Source: Carboxylicivirga fragile
GTDB taxonomy: Bacteria; Bacteroidota; Bacteroidia; Bacteroidales; Marinilabiliaceae
Direction: 5' to 3'
Assembly: GCA_025499625.1 (NCBI GenBank)
Contig: JAFMVD010000020.1
Location: 1 to 64,000 of the forward strand
DNA: 64,000 nt
Positions 50,392 to 60,693 of the stretch are shown here, one piece after another. Each line of letters begins with the position of its first letter. Position 1 is the stretch's first letter. A program made the translations under genes and the position numbers. The notes beneath the pieces were generated by a model, which was not told the origin of the DNA, did no database searches, and worked only from the letters and a program-made list of their open reading frames with translations.

Positions 50392-51789
50392 TTAATTTTC
50401 ATGAATAAGCTCACTCAGGAGCGATTCGATATTTGCTCTAATTTCAGAGAAAGGCTCAGTAAAATTATTGACCAATACACAAAATGCCAACTCACGACCA
50501 GAATCTGTTTGCAAATAACCACTATACCCCAGAACACCAGTCATGGAACCACTCTTTCCAATAACCGAACCTGCTTTCTCTTCTTTAAGAAATCGCTTTA
50601 ATGTTCCCTTTTCACCAGAAACGGATAGTGACTTTCTAAAATCTACAGATGCGTTTGATTTATCCATATATATCAATAAACTGACCATATCATTAGCCGA
50701 AAATTTGTTAAATGGAGACAAACCACTACCATCGTAAAATTGAGCTTTGAACCCAGGCAACCTCGCTTGCCAATATGAATTTAACAGGTGTGTACCCTCG
50801 TCCCAATTTGCCAACTTTGATGATTGTCCAAGCTCAAATAATAAGTGATCGGCATATAAATTATTACTATTCTGATTTACAACACCTATAATTTTATTTA
50901 AGCCTGGTGAATTGTGCGTATATATTATATCCTCATTTCCTGACAAAACTTTATTATTTACAACCCGAACTCTCCCCATCACATCAATTCCATTATCGTT
51001 TAGATATGTTTTTAGATCCTGACCAAAGGTAAAGGCGGGATTGGGCAAGACTCCTTTTATCTTAAATGCTTTTCGATTAGCAGGGATGGTACCACTCACA
51101 TACCATTCTCCCATATTCGGATGGCCATATATATAAGCACTGTCTTTTTTATTATTTGCTCCAAAAACGTTACATTGAAATTCAACACCCGGATTAGGCT
51201 CCAAATTCACTATTTGACATTTCTCTCCCACATTTGAAGAACGAAGTGTCATCGCAAAAGTATTCTCCTTATACGATAAAGCAGAGGGCACAGCACCATA
51301 ATAGTTGGCCATATCTTCCCAAATACGTTTTGAAGGATAAACAAGCCCATTGTATCTGCTACAATCAATAATTATATCGCCATCAATTGACTTAATTCCA
51401 TTTCTTATTAATTCATTAGAGAGCTTTCTAAATAAATTACCGGGCACTGTTTCTTCGAATCGTGCGGAACCCAAAGTAGGATCTCCTGCGCCTTGCACAT
51501 ATAATACTTGATCTTGCTTACTGAAGTATAAATGTGTGTTGAAACAGAATTCTGCCCCCAATATTTCAAGTGCGCTCGAACTGGTAAAAAGCTTTGTTAA
51601 CGATGCTGGTGTTAATCTCTGATTTTGATTATCTGCCACAATAACTTTACCTGTTTGAATATCCACTACAGAAATTGATTGATAGCCATTCTTTGATAAG
51701 AGAATAAATGTTTCATTCTGCTCGTCTGATTTTTGCGAGGAACACGAAACGAAAATGCTACACAAAAATAACCCAATTAAAAACTTCAT
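50392..51789 (-). CDS. dacB: D-Ala-D-Ala carboxypeptidase/endopeptidase (PBP4 type)
   Basis: Penicillin-binding peptidase S13, lipoprotein form (FLIGLFLCSIFVSCSS). Active-site boxes: SLTK in LTPASLTKLFTSSSALEIL, SNN in GVVNQNSNNLYADHLL, and KSG in SVIGKSGSMTGVLGYSG. The usual KTG reads KSG. It cleaves D-alanyl peptides to tailor peptidoglycan in the periplasm. Its ATG overlaps the stop of the upstream lipoprotein gene (ATGA), indicating translational coupling. Confidence 0.88.
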   Translation of the reverse strand: MKFLIGLFLCSIFVSCSSQKSDEQNETFILLSKNGYQSISVVDIQTGKVIVADNQNQRLTPASLTKLFTSSSALEILGAEFCFNTHLYFSKQDQVLYVQGAGDPTLGSARFEETVPGNLFRKLSNELIRNGIKSIDGDIIIDCSRYNGLVYPSKRIWEDMANYYGAVPSALSYKENTFAMTLRSSNVGEKCQIVNLEPNPGVEFQCNVFGANNKKDSAYIYGHPNMGEWYVSGTIPANRKAFKIKGVLPNPAFTFGQDLKTYLNDNGIDVMGRVRVVNNKVLSGNEDIIYTHNSPGLNKIIGVVNQNSNNLYADHLLFELGQSSKLANWDEGTHLLNSYWQARLPGFKAQFYDGSGLSPFNKFSANDMVSLLIYMDKSNASVDFRKSLSVSGEKGTLKRFLKEEKAGSVIGKSGSMTGVLGYSGYLQTDSGRELAFCVLVNNFTEPFSEIRANIESLLSELIHEN

Positions 51790-52823
51790 AATCCTCCTCC
51801 AATTTGTTGATCCAGTTTCTCAACTTCCGATTTACGATGTGCTAGATAAATGTAGTAATCTTTTGATTCTGCCACTTCCTCAGCATATATTGGTGATTTG
51901 ATTTCCCGATATATATTATAACTATTAAAGGCCCATTTCAAGGCAGAAGCAATTTCATTCTGCTGTTCAAAAGAAATAGCAATATTATGTGCAGCTCTGG
52001 CTTTTTCAAAGTTTTTTCCATGCTCAAATACATAAGCCCATAACTTTTCAGCTTCTTTGTAATTAGATTTACCATACCACTCAGCAGCATTTACAAAATA
52101 GGAATTACCTGCGATAAACAGCCGTTGTTCTCTCGTTTCCCAGGTAGGAACCAAATGATTGACATATGCATCTCCAATATAAAAACCTATTTCACTAATA
52201 GCATTCTTAATACTAGGCAATTTACTTGCGGCATGAACAGCTGAAGATCCTTCCTCATACCAATAAATTGTATCTTGTTGCAGGTCTTCAAACAAAATAG
52301 TTTGTGAATAATAATCATAAAAGCGCCAATAGCAAGTTGCATTAACATCCAATGATGCACCCTGAGAATCACCATAATCAACAATCTCGAGTTTTGAGCC
52401 ATATTTATACCCATCCAGTGCTAAAACTGCATCTGCGCCAAATTCGGCACAAATCGTATTTACTTCAAAAGCGGTTAATTTCTTTAATGGTTTACCCAAT
52501 AAGAGCTCATTATAATTAGTGGTATCAATAAAAACCGTATCGAAAAAATTCTGTGAAAGTAAACTCTCCTTTAAACTCAACAGAACACTATCTGCAAATG
52601 CCTCTACCCAAATGGAATCAAGAATTTCTATTTCTCCATCTACCTCAAGAAAGTGGATACTACTATCAACAAATGGATAACTATTGTCGACTAAGACAAT
52701 GGATTTTACTTCTGGGGGTATGGTATTTTTAGCAGGCTTAAGCACATCGTAATTTAATACTGAATAGGACTTACACCCAACCAAGACAACAATAAACCAT
52801 ATAACAATTGCAATTTTCTTCAT
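51786..52823 (-). CDS. DUF6340-type lipoprotein
   Basis: Lipoprotein with signal MKKIAIVIWFIVVLVGC. The N-terminal half reads LKPAKNTIPPEVKSIVLVDN and VDSSIHFLEVDGEIEILDSI, then LLGKPLKKLTAFEVNTICAE, which recalls the DUF6340 pattern. The C-terminal third is a helical repeat: AEWYGKSNYKEAEKLWAYVF, KARAAHNIAISFEQQNEIAS, ALKWAFNSYNIYREIKS, similar to TPR. Function unknown; it is coupled to dacB, so a cell-envelope role is plausible. Confidence 0.65.
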   Translation of the reverse strand: MKKIAIVIWFIVVLVGCKSYSVLNYDVLKPAKNTIPPEVKSIVLVDNSYPFVDSSIHFLEVDGEIEILDSIWVEAFADSVLLSLKESLLSQNFFDTVFIDTTNYNELLLGKPLKKLTAFEVNTICAEFGADAVLALDGYKYGSKLEIVDYGDSQGASLDVNATCYWRFYDYYSQTILFEDLQQDTIYWYEEGSSAVHAASKLPSIKNAISEIGFYIGDAYVNHLVPTWETREQRLFIAGNSYFVNAAEWYGKSNYKEAEKLWAYVFEHGKNFEKARAAHNIAISFEQQNEIASALKWAFNSYNIYREIKSPIYAEEVAESKDYYIYLAHRKSEVEKLDQQIGGGL

Positions 52824-52929
52824 TAATTCAAGTAGGTTGTAGGTTAATAAAAATGATTAATTGCCAATTTCACAATTCATTCACATCGACCTCTTGCACC
52901 AAAAATAGTACCACGAATGCATAAAAATA

Positions 52930-52958
52930 AAAAAGGGTGATTAAAAACCACCCTTTTT
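52930..52958 (-). terminator. Terminator after fabG
   Basis: AAAAAGGGTG (52930-52939) and CACCCTTTTT (52949-52958) form a 10-base stem. On the minus strand a further T-rich run follows, so it terminates fabG. Confidence 0.8.
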
Positions 52959-53002
52959 ATTCTATATTTTAAAGAACTTTTCAGAAAAGCCCCTAAATAC
53001 TC

Positions 53003-53749
53003 TTACATATTCATTCCACCACAAACATGAACAGTTTGTCCACTTACATATGTTGAAAGATCAGAACCTAAGAAAATACAGATATTAGCTACATCCTCCG
53101 GTGTACCTCCCCGTTTTAAAGGAATTTGACTTTCCCATTCCTTCTTCACGTCTTCAGGTAATTTACCAGTCATTTCTGTAATGATAAAACCAGGAGCAAT
53201 CGCATTACTACGAATACCTCTGGAACCTAATTCTTTAGCAATTGATTTAGTAAAACCAATCATACCAGCTTTTGAGGCAGAATAGTTAGCCTGACCAGCA
53301 TTTCCACTAACTCCAACAACAGAGCTCATGTTAATAATAGAACCTGAACGCTGACGTAACATTGTTGGCTGAACTGCTTTTGTAAAGTTAAAAACAGATT
53401 TAAGGTTTACGTTAATAACAGCATCCCACTGATCTTCAGTCATACGCATCAACAAGGTATCTTTTGTAATTCCAGCGTTATTAACCAATATATCAATCTG
53501 TCCAAAATCCTTTGCTATTTCAGCAACAACTTTCTGTGTATCATCAAAATTACTGGCATCAGAAGCGTAACCTTTAGCTTTCACTCCCAAAGCTTCAAGT
53601 TCTTTTTCAGTTTCCAAAGCAGCATCATTAATAGCTAAATCAGTAAATGCAACATTACACCCTTCTTGTGCATATCGAATAGCAATAGCCTTACCAATAC
53701 CGCGAGCAGCACCAGTAACAATGGCAGTTTTTCCTTCTAGTAACTTCAT
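53003..53749 (-). CDS. fabG: 3-Oxoacyl-[ACP] reductase
   Basis: Short-chain dehydrogenase of 248 residues for fatty-acid elongation, reducing 3-oxoacyl-ACP with NADPH. Cofactor motif TGAARGIG near residue 12, NNAG at about 90, and the catalytic S-Y-K triad in SSVVGVSGNAGQANYSASKA, with GFIITEMTGKLPEDVKKEWE and HVCGGMNM at the end. The length and the closing motif are typical FabG. Monocistronic with a terminator after it. Confidence 0.93.
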   Translation of the reverse strand: MKLLEGKTAIVTGAARGIGKAIAIRYAQEGCNVAFTDLAINDAALETEKELEALGVKAKGYASDASNFDDTQKVVAEIAKDFGQIDILVNNAGITKDTLLMRMTEDQWDAVINVNLKSVFNFTKAVQPTMLRQRSGSIINMSSVVGVSGNAGQANYSASKAGMIGFTKSIAKELGSRGIRSNAIAPGFIITEMTGKLPEDVKKEWESQIPLKRGGTPEDVANICIFLGSDLSTYVSGQTVHVCGGMNM

Positions 53750-54028
53750 TTCAATAATTATTATAAAACTCTATTATTTGACCATTTCCCTTCAAAGTTC
53801 AAACAGAGCTTTGATTTTCAATTTGATGAACAAAAGTAAAACATTTATCAGGTTTTTACCATATTTTTTCCAAATAACATAACAAACCCGTTCAATGACC
53901 AGATTCAATTGTGGACAAAAAACCAACAAAAACCAATACTTTCAAACCATTGGTCAAAGTATTATATAGAAATATCGAGTTTTTTATATATTTAGCTCAA
54001 TATTGCACACATCATATTATTCGCCCAA

Positions 54029-55111
54029 ATGAAGTTAAGTCTCAAGAAGAAACTTTCCGTTTTTTTAATATTTGCCTCAAGCCTTGTTTTCATTGTTTTT
54101 ATAAGCCTTACCCTCTTATTCCACAATGCTTCATTTAACGAAACTTCTGGTTCGGATATTTTCGCAACACAACTACTCGTTATTGGCGTATCATGCCTCA
54201 TAATCCTGGCAGGAGCTATTTATCTAATAACATCAAAATTAGTCAAGCCCATTGCACAAACAACAGTCCTTACGTCTGAAATATCACAAGGTAAATTAAC
54301 AAGTAACTTAAGCCACAAAAGTGAGAAGAATGAACTTGATCTTCTAAACAATTCTCTGCAAAGGGTGATCAATGATTTGAATAATACAATAACTGTGGCG
54401 CGAGAAAAATCAAACGATATAAAGGCCACTTCGCATCAACTTGGGAGTGATTTTGACGGGATTTCAACAGTTGCTTCGTCAATGAATTCTTCAACAAAAG
54501 AGGTTAACTCGGTAATAGAAAAAATTACAAATGACATTGAGCAAAATACGGCTGATGCCAAACATAGTATTAGTTTATCCGAATCTGCCCTGGATAGCAT
54601 AAAAAGTAGTAATCGTGCCACTCAGAAGATGAGAGAGGCAATGGGTACTGTGGCAGAACGCATTTCAATCATACAGGATATTGCAACACAAACAAATATT
54701 CTCTCATTAAATGCCGCCGTTGAAGCTGCCAGAGCTGGCGAATCAGGCAGAGGTTTTTCAGTTGTTGCTGGCGAGGTAAAAAAACTCGCCGATAAAAGTT
54801 TAGCCGCTACTGCAGGTATTGAAAAATTGTCGAGAAAGGCACTGATGATGTCTGAAAAGGCTGGGAATGACATGGAAGAACTTATTCCCAAACTAGAAGA
54901 AAACTCACAGTACATTAACCAAATATCAGCCAATAATACCGAACAATACCATGGCATTCGTCAATTATCTACTACCCTAAGGGAGTTGAACAATGATATG
55001 CAGAAGAATAAAAACATTGCCAGTAAATTATTAAAAAGTAGTGAGCAGCTTAATTCTTCCGCTCAGCAACTTGAAGGAGAACTATCACATTTTGAACTTA
55101 AAAGCAACTAA
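54029..55111 (+). CDS. Methyl-accepting chemotaxis-like protein without sensory domain
   Basis: Two membrane helices (about 9-31 and 47-68) enclose only about 15 residues outside the membrane, so no classic sensor domain is present. A HAMP-like linker ([20 protein letters not shown]) leads to a signalling hairpin: [40 protein letters not shown]. This is the conserved tip that binds CheA and CheW. It may form a signalling platform or sense membrane or cytoplasmic state. No che genes are near it. Confidence 0.8.
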   Translation: MKLSLKKKLSVFLIFASSLVFIVFISLTLLFHNASFNETSGSDIFATQLLVIGVSCLIILAGAIYLITSKLVKPIAQTTVLTSEISQGKLTSNLSHKSEKNELDLLNNSLQRVINDLNNTITVAREKSNDIKATSHQLGSDFDGISTVASSMNSSTKEVNSVIEKITNDIEQNTADAKHSISLSESALDSIKSSNRATQKMREAMGTVAERISIIQDIATQTNILSLNAAVEAARAGESGRGFSVVAGEVKKLADKSLAATAGIEKLSRKALMMSEKAGNDMEELIPKLEENSQYINQISANNTEQYHGIRQLSTTLRELNNDMQKNKNIASKLLKSSEQLNSSAQQLEGELSHFELKSN

Positions 55112-55218
55112 TACCGTTTGCTAATCAAAATGCGACTTTAGTACATTTCATTTCTAAAGCCCCTTTGATTATACAACGGCATTTTACCTATGATTTTTTT
55201 ATTTAATTGATATAAAAA

Positions 55219-55244
55219 AGCCGGAACTTATTACAATCCCGGCT
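55219..55244 (-). terminator. Terminator after sucD
   Basis: AGCCGG (55219-55224) and CCGGCT (55239-55244) form a 6-base stem, followed on the minus strand by TTTTTTATATC. It ends the succinyl-CoA synthetase gene. Confidence 0.75.
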
Positions 55245-55265
55245 CTCTCATCTATTTCTTTTAAA

Positions 55266-56138
55266 CTATTTCTTCAGGGCAGCCACCATTGTTGACCCCA
55301 AATCGGCTGGAGATTCAACAACATGCAAACCACATTCTCTCATAATCGCCATTTTTGCTTCAGCAGTATCATCTTTACCACCAATAATAGCTCCCGCATG
55401 TCCCATTCTGCGACCTTTTGGTGCCGTTTGACCTGCAATAAAACCAACAACAGGTTTCGTGCCATTCTCTTTGATCCAACGAGCAGCATCAGTCTCCATA
55501 CTTCCGCCAATTTCACCAATCATTATAATGCCTTCCGTCTCCGGATCATTCATTAATAATTCAACAGCTTCCTTCGTAGTTGTTCCAATAATCGGGTCGC
55601 CACCAATACCTATACAAGTACTTTGACCTAATCCTTGCTTGGTCAATTGATCAACCGCTTCGTAGGTTAAAGTTCCCGACCGACTAACCACACCAATACT
55701 TCCCTTTTGGTGAATAAAACCAGGCATAATACCAACTTTGGCTTCTCCCGGAGAAATAACGCCAGGACAATTAGGGCCGATTAATCGCGCTTTTTTTCCT
55801 TCCAGATATTGCTTAACCTTAACCATGTCAGAAGTGGGGATACCTTCCGTGATACATACTATAACTTTTATACCAGCATCGGCTGCCTCCATAATGGCAT
55901 CGGCTGCAAATGGAGGGGGGACAAAAATGGCTGAAACATCTGCGTTAGTTTTTGCAACAGCATCTGCAACAGAATTGAAAACCGGTAATTTAAGATGCTC
56001 TGACCCACCTTTACCTGGTGTTACACCACCAACAACATTGGTTCCATATTCCAACATTTGAGTAGCATGAAATGTACCTTCACCACCGGTGAATCCTTGT
56101 ATTATTACTTTCGAATCTTTTTTAACTAATACGCTCAT
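55266..56138 (-). CDS. sucD: Succinyl-CoA synthetase alpha subunit
   Basis: TCA-cycle ligase subunit carrying the phosphohistidine: motif [20 protein letters not shown]. The CoA-binding Rossmann part has [19 protein letters not shown] and [20 protein letters not shown], then [33 protein letters not shown], and [18 protein letters not shown]. 290 residues is the normal length. The beta subunit gene (sucC) is not next to it in this window, which is unusual. Confidence 0.94.
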   Translation of the reverse strand: MSVLVKKDSKVIIQGFTGGEGTFHATQMLEYGTNVVGGVTPGKGGSEHLKLPVFNSVADAVAKTNADVSAIFVPPPFAADAIMEAADAGIKVIVCITEGIPTSDMVKVKQYLEGKKARLIGPNCPGVISPGEAKVGIMPGFIHQKGSIGVVSRSGTLTYEAVDQLTKQGLGQSTCIGIGGDPIIGTTTKEAVELLMNDPETEGIIMIGEIGGSMETDAARWIKENGTKPVVGFIAGQTAPKGRRMGHAGAIIGGKDDTAEAKMAIMRECGLHVVESPADLGSTMVAALKK

Positions 56139-56318
56139 AGGGTAAAATGATTTTGTTAGCGAGATTTATTCGATTTTAATTTAGTTTTAATTCTATAATA
56201 GATAATAACCTATTTCTACTCACATTGTTTTGTATTACCATTAAAATTTAATCAATCTGATTAAACAGGATGGAATATAATTAATCATTTTATACCTTTA
56301 GTGCTAAATAAATACAGC

Positions 56319-57416
56319 ATGCATTATATTACAATTTTTCTTTTATTTCTAGGAATTACCGTTAGCGCCCAATTACCCAACGACACTGCCGTTAACAACA
56401 TTGACAAACGTTTATTAATAATGCATCCAACCCAATCGACGATTGAAGTAATAGTAACCTTGCACGAAAAAGAATTACTCGACCTTGGTTCAAGTGAAGT
56501 GTTTGGTGTTTATCACAAGGATGAGAAATATGATTACGCACAATCGCATCGTATAATTGATACCTTGAGCAGCATTAACATGAAAATAGTTGCTATTGCT
56601 GACACACTATATGAAGATAGTCTGTATTGCCAGAACGCCTGCTCACAGACTTTTATGAAACTTTTTACAGAAAGCAATGGAGCCATTTTTTTTGGAGGTC
56701 CTGATATCCCCCCAACAATCTATGGTGAAGAAGCGCATTCAAGAACGATTGTCAGCGATCCTTATCGCCATTACTTTGAGGCTTCCTTTTTATATCATTT
56801 GCTTGGCGGCTATCAAAACAATGAATACACGCCGCTTATTGCTCAAAAACCTGATTATTTCATCAATGGTATTTGTTTGGGTATGCAGACTATGAATATT
56901 GCAACTGGCGGAACATTAATACAAGACATACCAGATGAGATATACAATAGTGATGAAAAGAAAGGATTAAAGCATCTGGAAAAAAACGAAATTCATCGAA
57001 ACTACTACCGACACACTCACCCTCATTTAAAAAGAAAGTTAAGTGGTTCGTATTTTCACAGCATTTCATTTGTCGATTTCTTCTTTCCTGATCTGCTAGA
57101 AATAACATCAGATACCGCTCCAATGGTTAATAGTTATCACCACCAGGCTGTTGAAACATTAGGGAAAGGGTTTAAGGTAAGTGCCACTTCGGAAGATAAA
57201 AAGATTATAGAAGCCATGTTTCACGTTCATTACCCCAATGTATTTGCTGTTCAGTTTCACCCCGAAAGAGTTGGCTTGTATAAAAGTGATAACAAATACC
57301 AGTTTACTCCTAAGGGTAAGCAGAAATACCTATACGAATGGATCGATGAGGAAAGCATGGATTTTCACATAAAATATTGGCAAGCCATCAATATAATTTG
57401 GAATCAAAAGTTATAG
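56319..57416 (+). CDS. Exported class I glutamine-amidotransferase-like hydrolase
   Basis: Signal peptide HYITIFLLFLGITVSAQ, then a class I GATase fold of about 340 residues. The nucleophile elbow GICLGMQTM, the strand NGAIFFGGPDIPPTIYGEEA, and the His-Glu pair in FAVQFHPERVGLY complete a Cys-His-Glu triad. Related gamma-glutamyl-GABA hydrolases (peptidase C26) and gamma-glutamyl hydrolases share this layout, but an exported form is uncommon. Start at the ATG at 56319, because 56301 is a GTG without a signal. Substrate unknown. Confidence 0.7.
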   Translation: MHYITIFLLFLGITVSAQLPNDTAVNNIDKRLLIMHPTQSTIEVIVTLHEKELLDLGSSEVFGVYHKDEKYDYAQSHRIIDTLSSINMKIVAIADTLYEDSLYCQNACSQTFMKLFTESNGAIFFGGPDIPPTIYGEEAHSRTIVSDPYRHYFEASFLYHLLGGYQNNEYTPLIAQKPDYFINGICLGMQTMNIATGGTLIQDIPDEIYNSDEKKGLKHLEKNEIHRNYYRHTHPHLKRKLSGSYFHSISFVDFFFPDLLEITSDTAPMVNSYHHQAVETLGKGFKVSATSEDKKIIEAMFHVHYPNVFAVQFHPERVGLYKSDNKYQFTPKGKQKYLYEWIDEESMDFHIKYWQAINIIWNQKL

Positions 57417-57562
57417 TTTAGCTTTACTAGCTATCAAGCCTCTTCATTAATCGTTCAAGTTGAAAGTAGCATTGTAGCATTACTAGTTTTTTTATGCGTA
57501 CTTTTGCGTTTTGATACATTTCGGAGGACACTTTGTTCGTACTCGAAATAAAAAGACAGAAA

Positions 57563-58858
57563 ATGATATTTGAAGAACTGGGTATTTTCGAACCCATATT
57601 GAGAGCTTTAAAAGCTAAGAACTACACGGAACCAACACCTATTCAGGCAAAATCGATACCACTTATACTTGAAGGAAATGATTTATTAGGCGTAGCCCAA
57701 ACAGGAACCGGTAAAACGGCTGCCTTTGCTATTCCAATTATTCAAAAAATTCAGAAATTAATTACCAATGGAAGAGGAAGACCAAAAATAAAGGCTTTAA
57801 TAATTACACCAACTAGAGAATTGGCCATTCAGATTGATGATAACATCAAAGGTTATAGTAAAAATACAGATGTAAAGCACGCTGTTATTTTTGGTGGTGT
57901 TCCACAAGGCAAACAAGTAAATCAACTAAAACAAGGCGTACATATATTAGTGGCGACTCCAGGGCGCCTACTCGACCTCATCAGCCAAAAGCATATTAAC
58001 CTGGATGCAATCAAGATTTTCGTTCTTGATGAAGCGGACCGTATGCTGGACATGGGTTTCATCCATGATATAAAGAAGTTACTTAAAATACTTCCTACCA
58101 AACGCCAGTCGCTGTTTTTCTCAGCAACAATGCCATCTAATATTGTTCAGTTATCAAGAACGATATTGGATAATCCCAAACGAGTAGAAGTCAGCCCTGA
58201 ATCAACAACGGCTGAAACCATAAAGCAATACTTGTACTACACCAATAAAAACGATAAGAAAGATTTACTGATTCATATTTTGAAGGATCAGAAAATAAAG
58301 CAAGTTTTGGTGTTTTCACGAACCAAACATGGCGCAGATAAGATTGCACGTAATCTTAAAAAGCATAAGATTGAAGCTGCAGCTATCCATGGCGATAAAG
58401 CTCAGAATCAACGCCAAAAAGCTTTGACTCAATTTAAAGCTTCACAAATTAGAGTTTTAGTAGCTACTGATATTGCTGCGCGTGGTATTGATATTGACAA
58501 ATTGCAGTACGTTATCAATTACGATATTCCTAATATACCTGAAACATACGTACATCGTATTGGCCGCTCGGGACGAGCAGGTGAAGAAGGAGTTGCTTTG
58601 TCCTTATGCGAACCAGAAGAAAATGTGTACGTACGCGACATTGAGAAATTAATCAAGAAGAAGATAGACGTTGTTAGAGATCAACCTTATATTCAGACTG
58701 ACAAACCAATGAATGCGTCTCAGAGAAAAGATGCTGAAAAGGAAAAGCAACGTAAGAAGCAAGAATTCTTTGCCAATAGAAAGAAACAGCAGGGCGGATC
58801 ATCAAAAAGAGCTCCTAAGGCAAAGGGAACAGGTAAAAAAATTAACAGGCGGAGGTAA
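57563..58858 (+). CDS. DEAD-box RNA helicase, RhlE-like
   Basis: RNA helicase. N-terminal RecA-like domain: Q motif (YTEPTPIQAKSIPLIL), Walker A AQTGTGKT, PTRELAIQ, GGVPQGKQ, TPGRLLDL, DEAD in VLDEADRMLDMGF, and SAT in FFSATMPSN. Second domain: VLVFSRTKHGADKIARN, VATDIAARGIDIDKLQYVIN, and HRIGRSGRAGEEG. The C-terminal tail of about 60 residues is rich in K, R and Q. The start at 57563 avoids an upstream TTG. A strong terminator follows. RhlE-type members help ribosome assembly and mRNA decay. Confidence 0.93.
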   Translation: MIFEELGIFEPILRALKAKNYTEPTPIQAKSIPLILEGNDLLGVAQTGTGKTAAFAIPIIQKIQKLITNGRGRPKIKALIITPTRELAIQIDDNIKGYSKNTDVKHAVIFGGVPQGKQVNQLKQGVHILVATPGRLLDLISQKHINLDAIKIFVLDEADRMLDMGFIHDIKKLLKILPTKRQSLFFSATMPSNIVQLSRTILDNPKRVEVSPESTTAETIKQYLYYTNKNDKKDLLIHILKDQKIKQVLVFSRTKHGADKIARNLKKHKIEAAAIHGDKAQNQRQKALTQFKASQIRVLVATDIAARGIDIDKLQYVINYDIPNIPETYVHRIGRSGRAGEEGVALSLCEPEENVYVRDIEKLIKKKIDVVRDQPYIQTDKPMNASQRKDAEKEKQRKKQEFFANRKKQQGGSSKRAPKAKGTGKKINRRR

Positions 58859-58885
58859 TTTCCGTTCTTCTGATATGTAAAATAA

Positions 58886-58916
58886 AAACCTTTTAAAGTA
58901 TAGCTTTAAAAGGTTT
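58886..58916 (+). terminator. Terminator after the helicase gene
   Basis: AAACCTTTTAAAG (58886-58898) and CTTTAAAAGGTTT (58904-58916) form a perfect 13-base stem with loop TATAG. A T-rich run follows. Confidence 0.88.
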
Positions 58917-58958
58917 CATTTTTTATTTTTGATTTTAATTTCATCAAACATCATAACC

Positions 58959-59990
58959 ATGAACCCTAACCGCAAAATTAAAATCCTCAACTCAAAGTCA
59001 TTGTTACTTCTCTGTTCTATTATGCTTGTTAACTTTGCAATTAATGCACAAGGCACAGTTAAAAATAAAGAGCATAAAACTATACCAATAATAGATTATA
59101 AAGCTAATGCTGATTTTAATGATTTGATTCGATCAGCATTCTTCATTAACCCCTATTCTGACTACCTATTAATATCTAAAGATTCTTCTGAGATACGCTC
59201 TATTGATCTCATATTTGGAACAAAACATTGTAAACCTTTAAATATTGACTCTCCTTTTAATAATTTAATTCCGCAAAGCACACTAGAGCTTGATAGTGTC
59301 TTTTTCTTAAATTTTAACAACGATTACAAATTTGTGAATTGGACCTATCATATCTATGGCCAAATAAAAAACAATCAAATAAAGTTCTACAAAGGAGTAA
59401 ATAATATAGGCTTAAGTTTTCAAGAATTAATAGAATCCGAATTTAGCTCTATTGATAGCTTTAAAGCATTTTCTCAAGAAAAAGCGTACAATGAGATAAA
59501 TTACAATATTTACAACGGAATATATCCATTGGACACTAAGAATGCAATTACATTCTTAAAAAACAGCTATTCCTTTTATGCGGATTGTTACAATGATAAT
59601 ACAAGCCAAATAGCAAAAAAACTAATTTCTTTCATTCATCAATCAATTAAATTAAATGACATACAGTCAATAGAAATAGAACAGCTTTTGAAAAATTGTA
59701 TAATTAATAAACATGAATTTAACATCAATCGATACGATCCTGATTGGTACAAAAGCAAACACCTTTACTTGTGTGGAATTTCTGATTATACAGACTGCAT
59801 TAAAAGCTCTCTTAGTGACGATCAATTATTTCAATTAAGACAAAAAACACAACAAGAAGCGTACTTGCGTACTCAATATTATTTGTACCTCGTTAGAACA
59901 GAAAGAGATAATCGCTCAGTTGATAATTGGAACTTTTACGATGATGTAAAGAGATTCGCTATCATTAAAGACGTAGTCGAGAACAATTAA
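58959..59990 (+). CDS. Exported hypothetical protein
   Basis: Signal peptide (SLLLLCSIMLVNFAINAQ) followed by about 310 residues with no recognised domain. The mature part is polar with strands and helices and holds several cysteines (GTKHCKPLNI, YADCYNDNTS, LLKNCIINKH, HLYLCGISDYTDCIKSS). The middle SFQELIESEFSSIDSFKAFS and the tail YLYLVRTERDNRSVDNWNFY are notable only as landmarks. It follows a terminator, so it has its own promoter. Function unknown. Confidence 0.55.
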   Translation: MNPNRKIKILNSKSLLLLCSIMLVNFAINAQGTVKNKEHKTIPIIDYKANADFNDLIRSAFFINPYSDYLLISKDSSEIRSIDLIFGTKHCKPLNIDSPFNNLIPQSTLELDSVFFLNFNNDYKFVNWTYHIYGQIKNNQIKFYKGVNNIGLSFQELIESEFSSIDSFKAFSQEKAYNEINYNIYNGIYPLDTKNAITFLKNSYSFYADCYNDNTSQIAKKLISFIHQSIKLNDIQSIEIEQLLKNCIINKHEFNINRYDPDWYKSKHLYLCGISDYTDCIKSSLSDDQLFQLRQKTQQEAYLRTQYYLYLVRTERDNRSVDNWNFYDDVKRFAIIKDVVENN

Positions 59991-60026
59991 TTTTGACAAT
60001 AATTTAGGATACAAAACAATTGATAA

Positions 60027-60641
60027 ATGAGTGACAAACAGATAATAGAACTGCTTAACACCAAGCTAAGGCGACCATTGAAGTTACAAAAGAAACTCAC
60101 TTGGTTTTTGAAAGGATATTGTATTAATGAGCTTGGGAATGTCATTCAACTTAATTTGTTTAAATCTCAATTTGATGGTCAGATTCCTGATGAAATTTTC
60201 GAACTAAAACACCTTGAACACCTCGATATTAGAGAAAACAACATCAATGAAGTGTCACCCAAAATTGCGCAATTATCAAAACTGCAATACCTCGATCTTA
60301 GAAATAATGATATCAAAGAGCTGCCATCGGGCTTCAATAGCTTAGGTTCTTTGACAAAGCTTTATCTAGGACATAATCAATTTACATCAGTTCCAACCTG
60401 CCTGGCCGAACTTAATAAACTTGAGCTTCTTGATATTAGCGAAAATAACATTGTCGAATTGTCAGAACAGCTTCTGGCATCCAACTCCATTAAAAAACTC
60501 TACCTCAACAATAATGAACTTTCTCATTTCCCTTTCGACCAATTGAGAACTAAACATCTGGACGAATTAGTCTTAATAGACAATCCGCTAACAAGCACGC
60601 CAAAGGGTTTTGAAGGAAAGGTTACTAAACTATTGTATTAA
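60027..60641 (+). CDS. Leucine-rich-repeat protein
   Basis: A 204-residue protein with six or so LRR units of 22-23 residues, pattern LxxLxLxxNxI/L: LEHLDIRENNINEVSP, LQYLDLRNNDIKELPS, LTKLYLGHNQFTSVPT, LELLDISENNIVELSE, IKKLYLNNNELSHFP. No signal peptide and no membrane anchor, so it is probably cytosolic. LRR arcs bind other proteins; its partner is unknown. It starts 36 bases past the preceding exported protein gene. Confidence 0.8.
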   Translation: MSDKQIIELLNTKLRRPLKLQKKLTWFLKGYCINELGNVIQLNLFKSQFDGQIPDEIFELKHLEHLDIRENNINEVSPKIAQLSKLQYLDLRNNDIKELPSGFNSLGSLTKLYLGHNQFTSVPTCLAELNKLELLDISENNIVELSEQLLASNSIKKLYLNNNELSHFPFDQLRTKHLDELVLIDNPLTSTPKGFEGKVTKLLY

Positions 60642-60643
60642 AA

Positions 60644-60673
60644 AAGCGCCACATTCAGATGAATACGGCGCTT
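60644..60673. terminator. Bidirectional terminator
   Basis: AAGCGCC (60644-60650) and GGCGCTT (60667-60673) with an inner ATTC/GAAT pair form a hairpin between convergent genes, flanked by A-rich and T-rich runs. Confidence 0.75.
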
Positions 60674-60693
60674 AATTATTTCAATTAATAATT

